Notes under the pieces: model-generated
Told to the model about the DNA's origin: nothing
The model's input: only the letters and a program-made list of their open reading frames with translations
The model's database searches: none
Source of the DNA: Neobacillus nitrireducens
GTDB taxonomy: Bacteria; Bacillota; Bacilli; Bacillales; Cytobacillaceae
Assembly (NCBI RefSeq): GCF_030915405.1
Contig: NZ_CP133262.1
Coordinates: 4,803,001-4,867,000 of the forward strand
Direction of reading: 5' to 3'
DNA length: 64,000 bases
Translations under genes and position numbers: made by a program
In this document: positions 8,554 through 17,051 of the stretch, piece after piece
Layout of the letters: every line of letters starts with the position of its first letter
How positions within the stretch are numbered: position 1 is the stretch's first letter

Positions 8554-8658
8554 GCAAGGGAGCAAGCAAAGGGCTACCATCCCCCTTGCATACATTTATA
8601 GGTATAGAGATATACTATGTAGCCATTGCAATTTTTAGAAATCCTTTAAAAATGCAAT
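8554..8658. other. Two inverted repeats between mecB and gudB
   Basis: First, GCAAGGG (8554-8560) with CCCTTGC (8583-8589), no T-run after it, so at best a weak terminator. Second, ATTGCA (8625-8630) with TGCAAT (8653-8658), extended by T/A-rich partly paired arms. The second lies about 40 bases upstream of the gudB -35 box. The role is unknown. Confidence 0.45.
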
Positions 8659-8699
8659 TGGCGACGTTTACATAATGGTTCTAAGAGGTGTTTTTCTTC

Positions 8700-8727
8700 T
8701 TGCATAAATTGATTAAAGGTGTATACT
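8700..8727 (+). promoter_or_regulatory. SigmaA promoter for gudB
   Basis: TTGCAT (8700-8705), 16 bases, TATACT (8722-8727), about 50 bases upstream of the gudB ATG. Confidence 0.55.
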
Positions 8728-8778
8728 TGTGTCTGAAAGCTGACAATAGTCGCAGCATTTTTTTAGGGAGGATTACAA

Positions 8779-10056
8779 ATGGCAGCCGATAAAGATAATG
8801 AAAAGACTAATCAAGCGGAAAAGCATGATGTGTTGAAATCAACACAAACAGTTATACATAAGGCCCTTGAAAAGTTAGGTTATCCTGAAGAGGTTTATGA
8901 GCTTTTAAAAGAGCCATTACGTTTAATGACAGTTAAAATTCCAATTAGAATGGATGACGGTTCTATAAAAATATTTACTGGCTACCGTGCCCAGCATAAT
9001 GATGCTGTGGGGCCTACAAAGGGTGGAATCCGTTTCCATCCAGGTGTGACAGAAACAGAGGTGAAAGCCCTTTCAATTTGGATGAGCTTAAAATGTGGTA
9101 TCGTTGACCTTCCATATGGTGGTGGTAAAGGCGGTATTGTTTGCGACCCTCGTGATATGTCCTTTAGAGAGCTTGAGAGATTAAGCCGTGGATACGTACG
9201 AGCAATAAGTCAAATCGTTGGACCAACTAAAGACATTCCAGCCCCTGATGTGTTTACCAATTCACAAATTATGGCATGGATGATGGATGAATATAGCCGA
9301 ATCGATGAATTTAATTCTCCCGGCTTTATTACAGGTAAACCACTTGTTTTAGGCGGGTCACATGGACGTGAATCTGCAACTGCAAAAGGAGTGACCATCT
9401 GTATCCAAGAGGCTGCAAAAAAGAAAGGTATTCAAATTGAGGGTGCAAGAGTCGTTATTCAAGGTTTTGGTAATGCCGGAAGCTTTTTAGCAAAATTCAT
9501 GCACGATGCAGGTGCGAAAGTAATTGGAATTTCTGACGCATATGGTGCATTACATGATCCAAATGGTTTGGATATTGATTATCTCTTGGATAGACGTGAT
9601 AGCTTTGGAACAGTTACAAAATTATTTAATAATACGATAACAAATAAGGAATTGCTTGAACTTGAATGTGATATTCTAGTTCCTGCTGCAATTGAAAATC
9701 AAATTACTGAAGAAAATGCTCATAACATCCGTGCGCTCATCGTTGTTGAGGCTGCAAATGGTCCAACTACATTAGAGGCGACAGAGATTTTAACAGAACG
9801 TGGAATTCTCCTTGTTCCAGATGTATTAGCATCTGCAGGCGGCGTAACGGTTTCTTATTTTGAATGGGTTCAAAATAACCAAGGTTATTACTGGTCTGAG
9901 GAAGAAGTAGAAGAAAAACTTGAAAAGGTAATGGTTAAATCGTTTAAAAATATTTATGACACGGCTCAGACACGCCGAGTCAATATGCGACTTGCTGCTT
10001 ATATGGTTGGAGTTAGAAAAATGGCAGAAGCAAGCCGCTTTAGAGGCTGGATTTAA
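8779..10056 (+). CDS. gudB: NAD-specific glutamate dehydrogenase GudB
   Basis: 425 residues. The catalytic glutamate site GPTKGGIRFHPGV (about 75) and PYGGGKGGI (the lysine region, about 116) are intact, and the Rossmann segment VVIQGFGNAGSF (about 230) binds NAD. The enzyme oxidises glutamate to 2-oxoglutarate and ammonia in the cytosol. The segment ETEVKALSIW carries one copy of the VKA triplet; the cryptic gudB allele of B. subtilis 168 has a 9-bp duplication there, so this copy should be active. It has its own promoter and terminator. RocG is the paralogue to exclude; position favours GudB. Confidence 0.93.
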   Translation: MAADKDNEKTNQAEKHDVLKSTQTVIHKALEKLGYPEEVYELLKEPLRLMTVKIPIRMDDGSIKIFTGYRAQHNDAVGPTKGGIRFHPGVTETEVKALSIWMSLKCGIVDLPYGGGKGGIVCDPRDMSFRELERLSRGYVRAISQIVGPTKDIPAPDVFTNSQIMAWMMDEYSRIDEFNSPGFITGKPLVLGGSHGRESATAKGVTICIQEAAKKKGIQIEGARVVIQGFGNAGSFLAKFMHDAGAKVIGISDAYGALHDPNGLDIDYLLDRRDSFGTVTKLFNNTITNKELLELECDILVPAAIENQITEENAHNIRALIVVEAANGPTTLEATEILTERGILLVPDVLASAGGVTVSYFEWVQNNQGYYWSEEEVEEKLEKVMVKSFKNIYDTAQTRRVNMRLAAYMVGVRKMAEASRFRGWI

Positions 10057-10084
10057 TAAAATTAACCATTGAAACATAGTGAAA

Positions 10085-10117
10085 AAACTCCTATCATAGA
10101 CGATAGGAGTTTTTTTG
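10085..10117 (+). terminator. Terminator after gudB
   Basis: AAACTCCTATC (10085-10095), loop ATAGAC, GATAGGAGTTT (10102-10112) with T to 10117. Confidence 0.9.
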
Positions 10118-10156
10118 CATCAGGTTTAACTGATTGCTAGTTGGGAGTGTACTCAT

Positions 10157-11137
10157 ATGCAGATTGAAGATATTATTATTGTTGGCGGTGGACCATGTGG
10201 TTTAGCAGCAGCCATTGCCCTTCAGGCAAAAGGTAAAAAATCATTGATTATAGAAAAAGGAAATGTGGTGAATTCCATTTATCACTATCCAACACATCAA
10301 ACATTTTTTAGTACTGCCGAAAAGTTGGAAATTGGTGAAGTTCCATTTATTACAGAAAATTATAAGCCTAAAAGAAATCAGGCCCTTGTTTATTATCGAG
10401 AAGTTGCCAAACGAAAACAATTACGAATTAATGCATTTGAAAAGGTTACTAGTGTTTCAAAAGCTGACGAATTGTTTGAGGTTTGCACCGATAAAAATAC
10501 ATATTATACCCGCTATGTAATCATTGCAACTGGCTATTATGATCATCCAAATTACATGAATGTGCCTGGTGAAAATCTATCAAAGGTATTCCACTATTTT
10601 AAAGAAGCCCATCCCTATTATGATAAGGATGTTTGTGTAATTGGCGGGAAGAATTCTAGTGTGGATGCGGCAATAGAACTTGTAAAAGCAGGCGCAAGGG
10701 TAACTGTGTTATATCGCGGTGATAAATATTCACCAAGCATAAAGCCGTGGATTCTTCCTGAATTTGAAGCCTTGGTCCGGACAGGAACCATTTTGATGGA
10801 ATTTAATGCTACCTTAAAAGAAATAACAGAAAATCAGGTGGTATATAATAAAGACGGGATTGAAACAGAAATCAGCAATGATTTTGTTTTTGCAATGACT
10901 GGCTATCATCCAGATCATCAATTTTTAATTAACATGGGCGTGAAAATTGATGAGGAATCAGGTCGACCATACTTTAATCCGGAAACTTTGGAAACGAATG
11001 TTGAAGGGATTTATATTGCCGGTGTAATTGCGGCGGGGAATAACGCAAATGAAATATTTATTGAAAATGGAAGATTCCATGGTGAAGAAATAGCCAAATC
11101 AATCATCGAAAATGATGCAAAAAGGGTGACTAAATAA
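10157..11137 (+). CDS. ypdA: YpdA (Bdr), NADPH-dependent bacillithiol disulfide reductase
   Basis: 326 residues of the two-dinucleotide-binding flavoprotein family. FAD motif GGGPCGLAAAIALQAKG (9-25) contains the cysteine (residue 14) reported as active site in YpdA; NADPH motif GGKNSSVDAAIEL is at about 168-180; GVIAAGNNANEIF near the C-terminus is the second FAD contact. YpdA reduces bacillithiol disulfide. This fits the bshA and bshB1 genes found further along in the same window. The stop overlaps the ansA start by one base. Confidence 0.92.
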   Translation: MQIEDIIIVGGGPCGLAAAIALQAKGKKSLIIEKGNVVNSIYHYPTHQTFFSTAEKLEIGEVPFITENYKPKRNQALVYYREVAKRKQLRINAFEKVTSVSKADELFEVCTDKNTYYTRYVIIATGYYDHPNYMNVPGENLSKVFHYFKEAHPYYDKDVCVIGGKNSSVDAAIELVKAGARVTVLYRGDKYSPSIKPWILPEFEALVRTGTILMEFNATLKEITENQVVYNKDGIETEISNDFVFAMTGYHPDHQFLINMGVKIDEESGRPYFNPETLETNVEGIYIAGVIAAGNNANEIFIENGRFHGEEIAKSIIENDAKRVTK

Positions 11138-12093
11138 TGAAAAAGGTTATTTTATTAACAACAGGTGGAACAATAGCCAGCAAGCCAAATAAAGAATCTG
11201 GAAAATTAGCCTCAGGCGCTTTAACGGGTGAAGAATTGGCTAGTATGTGTAATTTGCCGAAAGACATCGAAGTGGTCGTTGAATCTGTTTTTCAAAAAGC
11301 CAGTATTCATATTACCTTTGATGATTTACTATTATTAAAGGACAAGATTGATAATTATTTTAAGGATGAAGAAGTATCAGGAGTCGTTGTCACACATGGA
11401 ACAGATACAATGGAAGAAACTTCTTATTTTCTTGACTTAACCATAAAAGACCCACGGCCGATTATCGTAACAGGTTCTCAGCGTTCTCCAGAGGAATTAG
11501 GGAGTGATGTGTTTATTAATTTACGTCATGCAATATATTGTGCTTGTTCAGGTGATTTAAGGGATGCTGGAGCTGTTGTCGTTTTTAATGAGCGGATTTT
11601 TGCAGCGAGATATGTTAAAAAAGAGCATGCTTCTAATATTCAGGGCTTTAATGCGTTTGGGTTTGGGTACCTGGGCATTATTGATAACGACCAAGTACAT
11701 GTATTTCAGAAACCAATTAAAAGAGAATACTATGAATTGAAAACTTCTATACCTCAAGTCGAAATCATTAAATGCTATATTGGTGCAGATGGGAAATTTA
11801 TTAAAGCTGCTCGGGAGGCAGGGATAGCAGGAATTATCCTTGAAGGTGTGGGGCGAGGTCAGGTAGCTCCTAAAATGATGTCAGAAATAGAAAAGACACT
11901 TGCCGCAGGAATTAAACTAGTTATCACGACTAGCGCAGAAGAGGGTTCTGTATACACAACCTATGATTATGAAGGAAGTGCCTTTGATCTTTTTAATAAA
12001 GGAGTTATTCTTGGTAGTGACAATGACTCTAAAAAGGCAAGAATTAAATTGGCTGTAGCTCTTGCAAGTAATTTGAAAGAAATTAAATTTTAA
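11137..12093 (+). CDS. ansA: Type I/II L-asparaginase
   Basis: 318 residues. The two asparaginase signatures are present: TTGGTIAS (residues 8-15, nucleophile Thr) and THGTDTMEETSY (about 87-98). The enzyme converts asparagine to aspartate and ammonia. No signal peptide is visible, so it is cytosolic. The ATG overlaps the ypdA stop by one base (TAATG), implying coupled translation. B. subtilis has its ansA in an ansR-linked operon elsewhere; this copy beside ypdA is common in other bacilli, to my knowledge. The exact subtype is not certain. Confidence 0.88.
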   Translation: MKKVILLTTGGTIASKPNKESGKLASGALTGEELASMCNLPKDIEVVVESVFQKASIHITFDDLLLLKDKIDNYFKDEEVSGVVVTHGTDTMEETSYFLDLTIKDPRPIIVTGSQRSPEELGSDVFINLRHAIYCACSGDLRDAGAVVVFNERIFAARYVKKEHASNIQGFNAFGFGYLGIIDNDQVHVFQKPIKREYYELKTSIPQVEIIKCYIGADGKFIKAAREAGIAGIILEGVGRGQVAPKMMSEIEKTLAAGIKLVITTSAEEGSVYTTYDYEGSAFDLFNKGVILGSDNDSKKARIKLAVALASNLKEIKF

Positions 12094-12202
12094 CTGCAGG
12101 CCAATCGGTTGAAGTCCTTTGAACAAATGGAATGAATCTTTCATTTTCTTTATAGAGAATACATGTTACGATTAAGAAAATGGATTGGAAAAGAGGTTCT
12201 TC

Positions 12203-12892
12203 ATGCTGGGAATATTATCAGCCGGTATTGCCCCCGGACTGGCTTTACTAAGCTATTTTTATTTAAAGGATGAATATGACTCAGAGCCAATATCCTTTGT
12301 ACTTAGGACATTTATGTACGGTGCCCTTCTCGTGTTTCCAATCATGTTTATTCAGCATGTACTTGAAACAGAGCATATCGTTAAATCTGAACTTTTCAAT
12401 GCATTCTTTAGTTCAGGTCTTTTTGAGGAGTTTTTTAAATGGTTTATTCTCTTTTATGTGGTCTATCAGCATGTAGAGTTTGATGAACCCTTTGATGGAA
12501 TTGTCTACGGTGTAGCCGTTTCACTGGGCTTTGCTACAATTGAAAATATTTTTTATTTAATAGCGAATGGGATTGAACATGCGGTGACAAGGGCATTGTT
12601 ACCTGTTTCAAGTCACGCCTTATTTGGTGTGATTATGGGCTTTTATATTGGAAAGGCAAAGTTTACGGAGGGAAATAAAGCTAAATGGGTTATCCTTTCC
12701 CTGCTTTTACCATTTATTCTCCATGGTTCCTACGACTTTATTTTAATTTCACAAGAAAATTGGCTCTTTATTATTTTTCCTTTTATGATTTTCCTTTGGT
12801 GGTTTGGATTAAGGCAAGTGAAGAAAGCTAAAATATTAAGCGCAAATCATATGAAAAAACAATATTCTGTCCAAAAAACTCTTCATTTATAA
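12203..12892 (+). CDS. prsW: PrsW (YpdC), intramembrane site-1 protease
   Basis: 229 residues from the ATG at 12203 ([19 protein letters not shown]), which has AGAGGT six bases upstream and aligns with the known B. subtilis start; a TTG at 12185 would add six charged residues. About seven to eight membrane spans. The PrsW motifs are visible: EEFFKWFI (about 78-85), a central ATIENIFYL and HALFGVIMG, and FILHGSYDF near residue 175. In B. subtilis PrsW cleaves anti-sigma factor RsiW to release SigW. Its rsiW partner is not in this window. Confidence 0.92.
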   Translation: MLGILSAGIAPGLALLSYFYLKDEYDSEPISFVLRTFMYGALLVFPIMFIQHVLETEHIVKSELFNAFFSSGLFEEFFKWFILFYVVYQHVEFDEPFDGIVYGVAVSLGFATIENIFYLIANGIEHAVTRALLPVSSHALFGVIMGFYIGKAKFTEGNKAKWVILSLLLPFILHGSYDFILISQENWLFIIFPFMIFLWWFGLRQVKKAKILSANHMKKQYSVQKTLHL

Positions 12893-12907
12893 AGAAGGGT
12901 TTTTTTA
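12873..12907 (+). terminator. Terminator after prsW
   Basis: AAAAAACTCTTC (12873-12884), 9-base loop, GAAGGGTTTTTTT (12894-12906). The prsW stop codon lies in the loop. Confidence 0.8.
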
Positions 12908-12994
12908 TTTATTCTCACTTACTTGGAATAAAAATACCAATAAAACAAAAAATAGGTTTACTGCAAAAAGATTTACATTGGGGGTTAATATTCC

Positions 12995-13852
12995 ATGTTA
13001 AAGAAAAAAATCCTACTAAAACTTTTCATACTAATCTTTCTTGTGCTTGGGACATCATCTTTTTTTGAAGGCAAGGAGGTTCGAGCGTTCTCTAATCAGA
13101 TTATCCAAAAAGGAGCTGTAGGCGATGACGTGATCGAATTACAATCCAGACTTCAATATATTGGCTTTTATAATGGGAAGATCGATGGGGTATTCGGATG
13201 GAGTACGTATTGGGCGCTAAGAAATTTTCAATCTGAATTTGGGCTGCCGATTGATGGATTAGCGGGATGGCCAACAAAATTAAAACTAGCTAAAGCAAGC
13301 AAGTACAATGAACAGTTTGTAAAAAAACAAATGAATGCCGGAAATGATTTTACACATTATGGCGGGGTAGATCAAAGTAAGCAAAGCACCCCAAATCCTG
13401 CAAACAAAGCACCAAAACAAAAGGCACCACAAAATAACACAGCACCCAAAAAAGCTGCACCTAAAAAGCCTACAGCTGCTAATACACCAAATGGTTTTTC
13501 ACAAAATGATATCCAGTTGATGGCTAATGCTGTTTATGGAGAATCAAGAGGAGAGCCCTATACCGGTCAGGTAGCTGTTGCATCAGTTATTCTCAACAGA
13601 GTAAATAGTTCAACTTTTCCAAATACCGTTTCAGGAGTGATATTCGAGCCAGGTGCTTTCACCGCTGTAGCGGATGGGCAAATTTGGCTGACACCAAATG
13701 AAAATGCAAAAAAAGCGGTTATAGACGCTATCAATGGCTGGGATCCAACTGGTGAGGCTTTATACTATTTTAACCCGGATACTGCTACGAGCGGCTGGAT
13801 ATGGGGCAGACCACAAATAAAACGAATCGGGAAACATATTTTTTGCAAGTAG
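12995..13852 (+). CDS. sleB: SleB, spore cortex-lytic enzyme (lytic transglycosylase)
   Basis: 285 residues. A signal peptide (1-31, cleaved near VRAFS) is followed by a peptidoglycan-binding repeat domain (about 36-100), a Pro/Lys/Ala-rich linker (130-165) and the Hydrolase_2 catalytic domain (about 170-285) with YGESRGEPY, where Glu183 is the expected catalytic acid. SleB degrades cortex muramic-delta-lactam peptidoglycan on germination. It is co-transcribed with ypeB, 14 bases downstream. A forespore SigmaG promoter is expected upstream; I see only a weak candidate (GGAATA near 12930) and do not call it. Confidence 0.96.
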   Translation: MLKKKILLKLFILIFLVLGTSSFFEGKEVRAFSNQIIQKGAVGDDVIELQSRLQYIGFYNGKIDGVFGWSTYWALRNFQSEFGLPIDGLAGWPTKLKLAKASKYNEQFVKKQMNAGNDFTHYGGVDQSKQSTPNPANKAPKQKAPQNNTAPKKAAPKKPTAANTPNGFSQNDIQLMANAVYGESRGEPYTGQVAVASVILNRVNSSTFPNTVSGVIFEPGAFTAVADGQIWLTPNENAKKAVIDAINGWDPTGEALYYFNPDTATSGWIWGRPQIKRIGKHIFCK

Positions 13853-13866
13853 AGAGGTGAATAGAA

Positions 13867-15216
13867 ATGATTAGAGGAATATTAATAGGAGTTCTCGCTA
13901 TAGGTGTTGCGGGGACAGCTTATTGGGGTTACCAAGAGCATCAAGAAAAAAATGCAATTCTTTTAAATGCGGAAAATTCTTATCAACGCGCATTCCATGA
14001 CCTTTCCTATCAAGTGGATTTATTACACGATAAGATTGGGACAACTCTTGCAATGAATTCAAGGCATTCCTTGTCTCCATCGTTAATAGAGGTGTGGAGA
14101 ATCACTTCAGAAGCACACGGTGATGTTGGCCAACTACCATTAACATTATTGCCCTTTAACAAGACAGAAGAATTCTTAGCGAAAATTGGAAATTTCAGCT
14201 ATCGAACCGCTGTTAGAGATTTGGACAAGGAACCATTGTCAAAAGACGAATATAACACATTAAAGGTACTTTATAAGCAATCTGGTGATATTCAGGATGA
14301 CCTACGAAACGTACAGCATATGGTATTAAAAAATAACCTTCGCTGGATGGATGTAGAGCTTGCCTTAGCCTCTGGCAAGGAAACAACTGATAATACAATC
14401 ATTGATGGTTTTAAATCAGTAGAAAAGACTGTAACAGGGTACGAAGAAACCGATATGGGTCCTACTTTTGTAAATATGCAAAAAAAGGATGAAAACTATC
14501 AAAAAATAAAAGGAAAAACCATTTCCAAACAAGAGGCAATCAACATAGCCAAAAGGTATATGAAGATTGATGGGAATTCAGAGGTTAAGGTTACTGAAAA
14601 TGGAAAAGGATCCGACTATGGGTTTTATAGTGTATCGATAAAGAATAAGAAAACCAATGATGAAGCAAGTATGGACATTACCAAAAAAGTGGGCCATCCA
14701 ATTTGGTTTATTCACCATCGAGATGTTAAAAAACAAGTTCTTAGTTTAAATGATGCCGATAATAAGGCAGCAACTTTCCTTAAAGAAACGGGCTTTAAAG
14801 ATTTAGAGATTTTTGAAAGCACACAATATGACAATATCGGTGTTTTCAATTTTGTTTCGAAAATTAATGGTATTAGAATTTACCCAGAAGCGATTAAAGT
14901 TAAGGTTGCATTGGACAATGGGGATATTATTGGTGTATCCGCTGAGGAGTATTTAAAATCTTTTCAGACTAGAAAAATTGAGAAACCTTCCATTTCCGTA
15001 AAACAAGCTCAAGCAAAGGTTAATCCTAACTTTAAAGTAATGGAAAACCGACAGGCAATAATAATAAATGACTTGAACAAAGAAGTGCTATGCTACGAAT
15101 TCCTTGGGACAATCGATAACGACACCTATCGTATTTTTATAAATGCAAAAAGTGGTGAAGAAGAAGAGGTTGAAAAATTAAAGAATGCTGAGGCTGTATA
15201 TGAAGATGTGTTATAA
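13867..15216 (+). CDS. ypeB: YpeB, germination protein that stabilises SleB
   Basis: 449 residues. One N-terminal membrane anchor (4-22) and a coiled-coil-prone N-domain (25-200), then three PepSY-like repeats (about 215-290, 300-365, 375-445; starts such as ISKQEAINIAKRYM and ISVKQAQAKVNP). In spores YpeB is needed for SleB to accumulate and is lost by proteolysis on germination. Size and gene pair match B. subtilis. The operon ends at the strong hairpin just after the stop. Confidence 0.95.
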   Translation: MIRGILIGVLAIGVAGTAYWGYQEHQEKNAILLNAENSYQRAFHDLSYQVDLLHDKIGTTLAMNSRHSLSPSLIEVWRITSEAHGDVGQLPLTLLPFNKTEEFLAKIGNFSYRTAVRDLDKEPLSKDEYNTLKVLYKQSGDIQDDLRNVQHMVLKNNLRWMDVELALASGKETTDNTIIDGFKSVEKTVTGYEETDMGPTFVNMQKKDENYQKIKGKTISKQEAINIAKRYMKIDGNSEVKVTENGKGSDYGFYSVSIKNKKTNDEASMDITKKVGHPIWFIHHRDVKKQVLSLNDADNKAATFLKETGFKDLEIFESTQYDNIGVFNFVSKINGIRIYPEAIKVKVALDNGDIIGVSAEEYLKSFQTRKIEKPSISVKQAQAKVNPNFKVMENRQAIIINDLNKEVLCYEFLGTIDNDTYRIFINAKSGEEEEVEKLKNAEAVYEDVL

Positions 15217-15248
15217 GGAAAAGCATTTGCTTTTCCTTATATTTTTTT
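15213..15248 (+). terminator. Terminator after ypeB
   Basis: A 13-base perfect inverted repeat, ATAAGGAAAAGCA (15213-15225) and TGCTTTTCCTTAT (15228-15240), followed by a T-rich run. The left arm includes the ypeB stop codon. Confidence 0.9.
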
Positions 15249-15297
15249 CAATAAACTCCAATAATAAATATATATATTGATTGATGGAGTGGATCGT

Positions 15298-15477
15298 ATG
15301 AAAAAGGTAGAAAGAGTGTTAATTAAAGTTATTATCATACAGTTTATTTTTCTATTTTTTGCGCAATTATTTTTCCATCAACTCGATGTCTTTCCTCGAG
15401 TAAAACAATTGACAAAATATGAAGGTGTAAATGAAAATACATATACTGAAATTCTTGAGACCTTCCAGGGAAAATGA
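15298..15477 (+). CDS. ypfB: YpfB, small membrane protein
   Basis: 59 residues from the ATG at 15298 (MKKVERVLIKV), chosen over an in-frame ATG at 15277 because GGAGTGG lies just upstream of it. One hydrophobic helix at about 8-28, then a short charged tail. It matches B. subtilis YpfB by size, by the ...YTEILETFQGK type C-terminus and by its place before cmk. Function is unknown. The c-di-GMP receptor gene ypfA that lies beside it in B. subtilis is not found here. Confidence 0.75.
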   Translation: MKKVERVLIKVIIIQFIFLFFAQLFFHQLDVFPRVKQLTKYEGVNENTYTEILETFQGK

Positions 15478-15504
15478 GAAAGCAGGCCTGCCTGCTTTCT
15501 TTTG
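15478..15504 (+). terminator. Terminator after ypfB
   Basis: GAAAGCAGG (15478-15486), loop CCTG, CCTGCTTTC (15491-15499), TTTT. It starts directly after the stop codon. Confidence 0.8.
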
Positions 15505-15630
15505 ATTAATAAACAAATGACTATTAATTTTCATTTTTATCCGGGTAAAAAAAGAGGCATTGATATATCTTGTGGTAAAATAAATAGTAGACAACATCTG
15601 AATCAATCATGATGGCATATAGGAGGATTT

Positions 15631-16305
15631 ATGGAAAAAAAAATATCAATCGCAATAGACGGCCCTGCTGCAGCCGGTAAGAGTACAGTTGCAAAAATTG
15701 TGGCGGAAAAACTTTCTTATATTTATATCGATACAGGTGCGATGTACCGAGCGTTGACATATAAAGCAATTATGAATCAACTGAATTTAGAAGATGAAGG
15801 TATGTTATTAGAGACATTACTTTCAACAGTTATTCAATTGCAACCATCTGATAAAGGTCAGTTAGTATTCTTGGATGATCGAGATGTTACCAATGAAATT
15901 CGTTTTGCTGAAGTAACAAATTCGACTTCCTATGTTGCTAAACATCCGAAGGTCCGTGAAGAAATGGTCAGAAGACAACAAGCTTTTGCAACTGAAGGCG
16001 GAGTCGTAATGGATGGAAGAGATATTGGTACGCATGTACTACCAGGTGCAGAGGTAAAGGTATTTTTACTTGCTAGTGTCGAGGAAAGAGCGGAAAGACG
16101 TCATAATGAAAATATCCAAAAAGGATTTCCATCTGACTTAGAAAAGTTAAAAGAAGAAATTGCTCGTAGAGATAAAATCGACTCAGAGAGAGAAGTAGCA
16201 CCATTGAAAAAAGCCGATGATGCAGTTGAAATCGATACAACCTCTTTAACCATTCAAGATGTTGTAGAAAAAATAATGGTGTTGGTGCATGAAAGGATTG
16301 GATAG
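15631..16305 (+). CDS. cmk: (d)CMP kinase
   Basis: 224 residues, the normal length. P-loop [15 protein letters not shown] (8-22), then the CMP-binding [12 protein letters not shown] (34-45) and the [21 protein letters not shown] region (about 128-148). The enzyme phosphorylates CMP and dCMP. The start has AGGAGG seven bases upstream. It is followed two bases later by plsC, and then by ypfD, the same neighbourhood as in other bacilli. Confidence 0.96.
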   Translation: MEKKISIAIDGPAAAGKSTVAKIVAEKLSYIYIDTGAMYRALTYKAIMNQLNLEDEGMLLETLLSTVIQLQPSDKGQLVFLDDRDVTNEIRFAEVTNSTSYVAKHPKVREEMVRRQQAFATEGGVVMDGRDIGTHVLPGAEVKVFLLASVEERAERRHNENIQKGFPSDLEKLKEEIARRDKIDSEREVAPLKKADDAVEIDTTSLTIQDVVEKIMVLVHERIG

Positions 16306-16307
16306 GT

Positions 16308-16889
16308 GTGACGTTTTATGATTTTGCGAAATCAGTGGTTACGGGTGTATTTAAACCACTTTACAGGGTTGAAGCTACCGGATTAGAACATTTTCCTAAA
16401 GAAGGCGGAGTCCTTCTTTGTTCGAATCACATCCATAATTTTGATCCCATTATTGTTGGAATAATGGCACCGCGCCCTGTGCATTACATGGCAAAAGAAG
16501 AGATTTTTAGAGTACCTGTTTTGGGTAATATCGTTAGAAAATGTAATGCTTTTCCGGTGAAAAGGGGATTTAATGATCGGGAAGCACTTAGAACAGGCTT
16601 AAAGATTCTTAAGGATGGCCATGTTTTCGGTCTTTTTCCAGAGGGAACAAGGAGTAAGAACGGGGAATTAGGAAAGGGGCTTTCCGGGGCTGGTTTTTTT
16701 GCTCTAAGGTCAACCGCATCGGTCGTGCCCTGTGCAGTAATTGGCCCTTATAAAAGTTTCCGGAAATTAAAGGTGGTCTATGGACAACCAATTGATCTGG
16801 AAGAAATGAGAAAAGAGAAAGCTTCTGCAGAACAAGTGACTGAATTAATCATGTCAAAGATTGAAAAACTTATAATAGAACATCAATAG
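16308..16889 (+). CDS. plsC: 1-acyl-sn-glycerol-3-phosphate acyltransferase
   Basis: 193 residues from a GTG. The acyltransferase motifs are SNHIHNFDP (about 39-47, the HxxxxD-type box; here NHxxNFD) and FPEGTRSKNG (about 108-117). It makes phosphatidic acid from lysophosphatidic acid at the membrane. It lies two bases after cmk, so it should be in one operon with it. B. subtilis has plsC at another locus, while the cmk-plsC pair is common in other Firmicutes. Confidence 0.92.
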   Translation: MTFYDFAKSVVTGVFKPLYRVEATGLEHFPKEGGVLLCSNHIHNFDPIIVGIMAPRPVHYMAKEEIFRVPVLGNIVRKCNAFPVKRGFNDREALRTGLKILKDGHVFGLFPEGTRSKNGELGKGLSGAGFFALRSTASVVPCAVIGPYKSFRKLKVVYGQPIDLEEMRKEKASAEQVTELIMSKIEKLIIEHQ

Positions 16890-17051
16890 GTTCTGCTTGA
16901 CAAAAAAGGCTATTTGTAAGAAGTTAGTGGAAAGAGTTTTTTTTGAAAATTCACTGCTTTTAGGTTTGTTGTATATGTTGTTGTATGCTGCGTGGCATCC
17001 ACCAGTTCATATATAGAATTTTAGGAGTAAATGGATTAAGGAGGAATACAT

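Noticed and set aside
12908..12990. SigmaG promoter for sleB
   Set aside because: Expected from family knowledge, but only a poor GGAATA match with no convincing -10; not reported as a feature.
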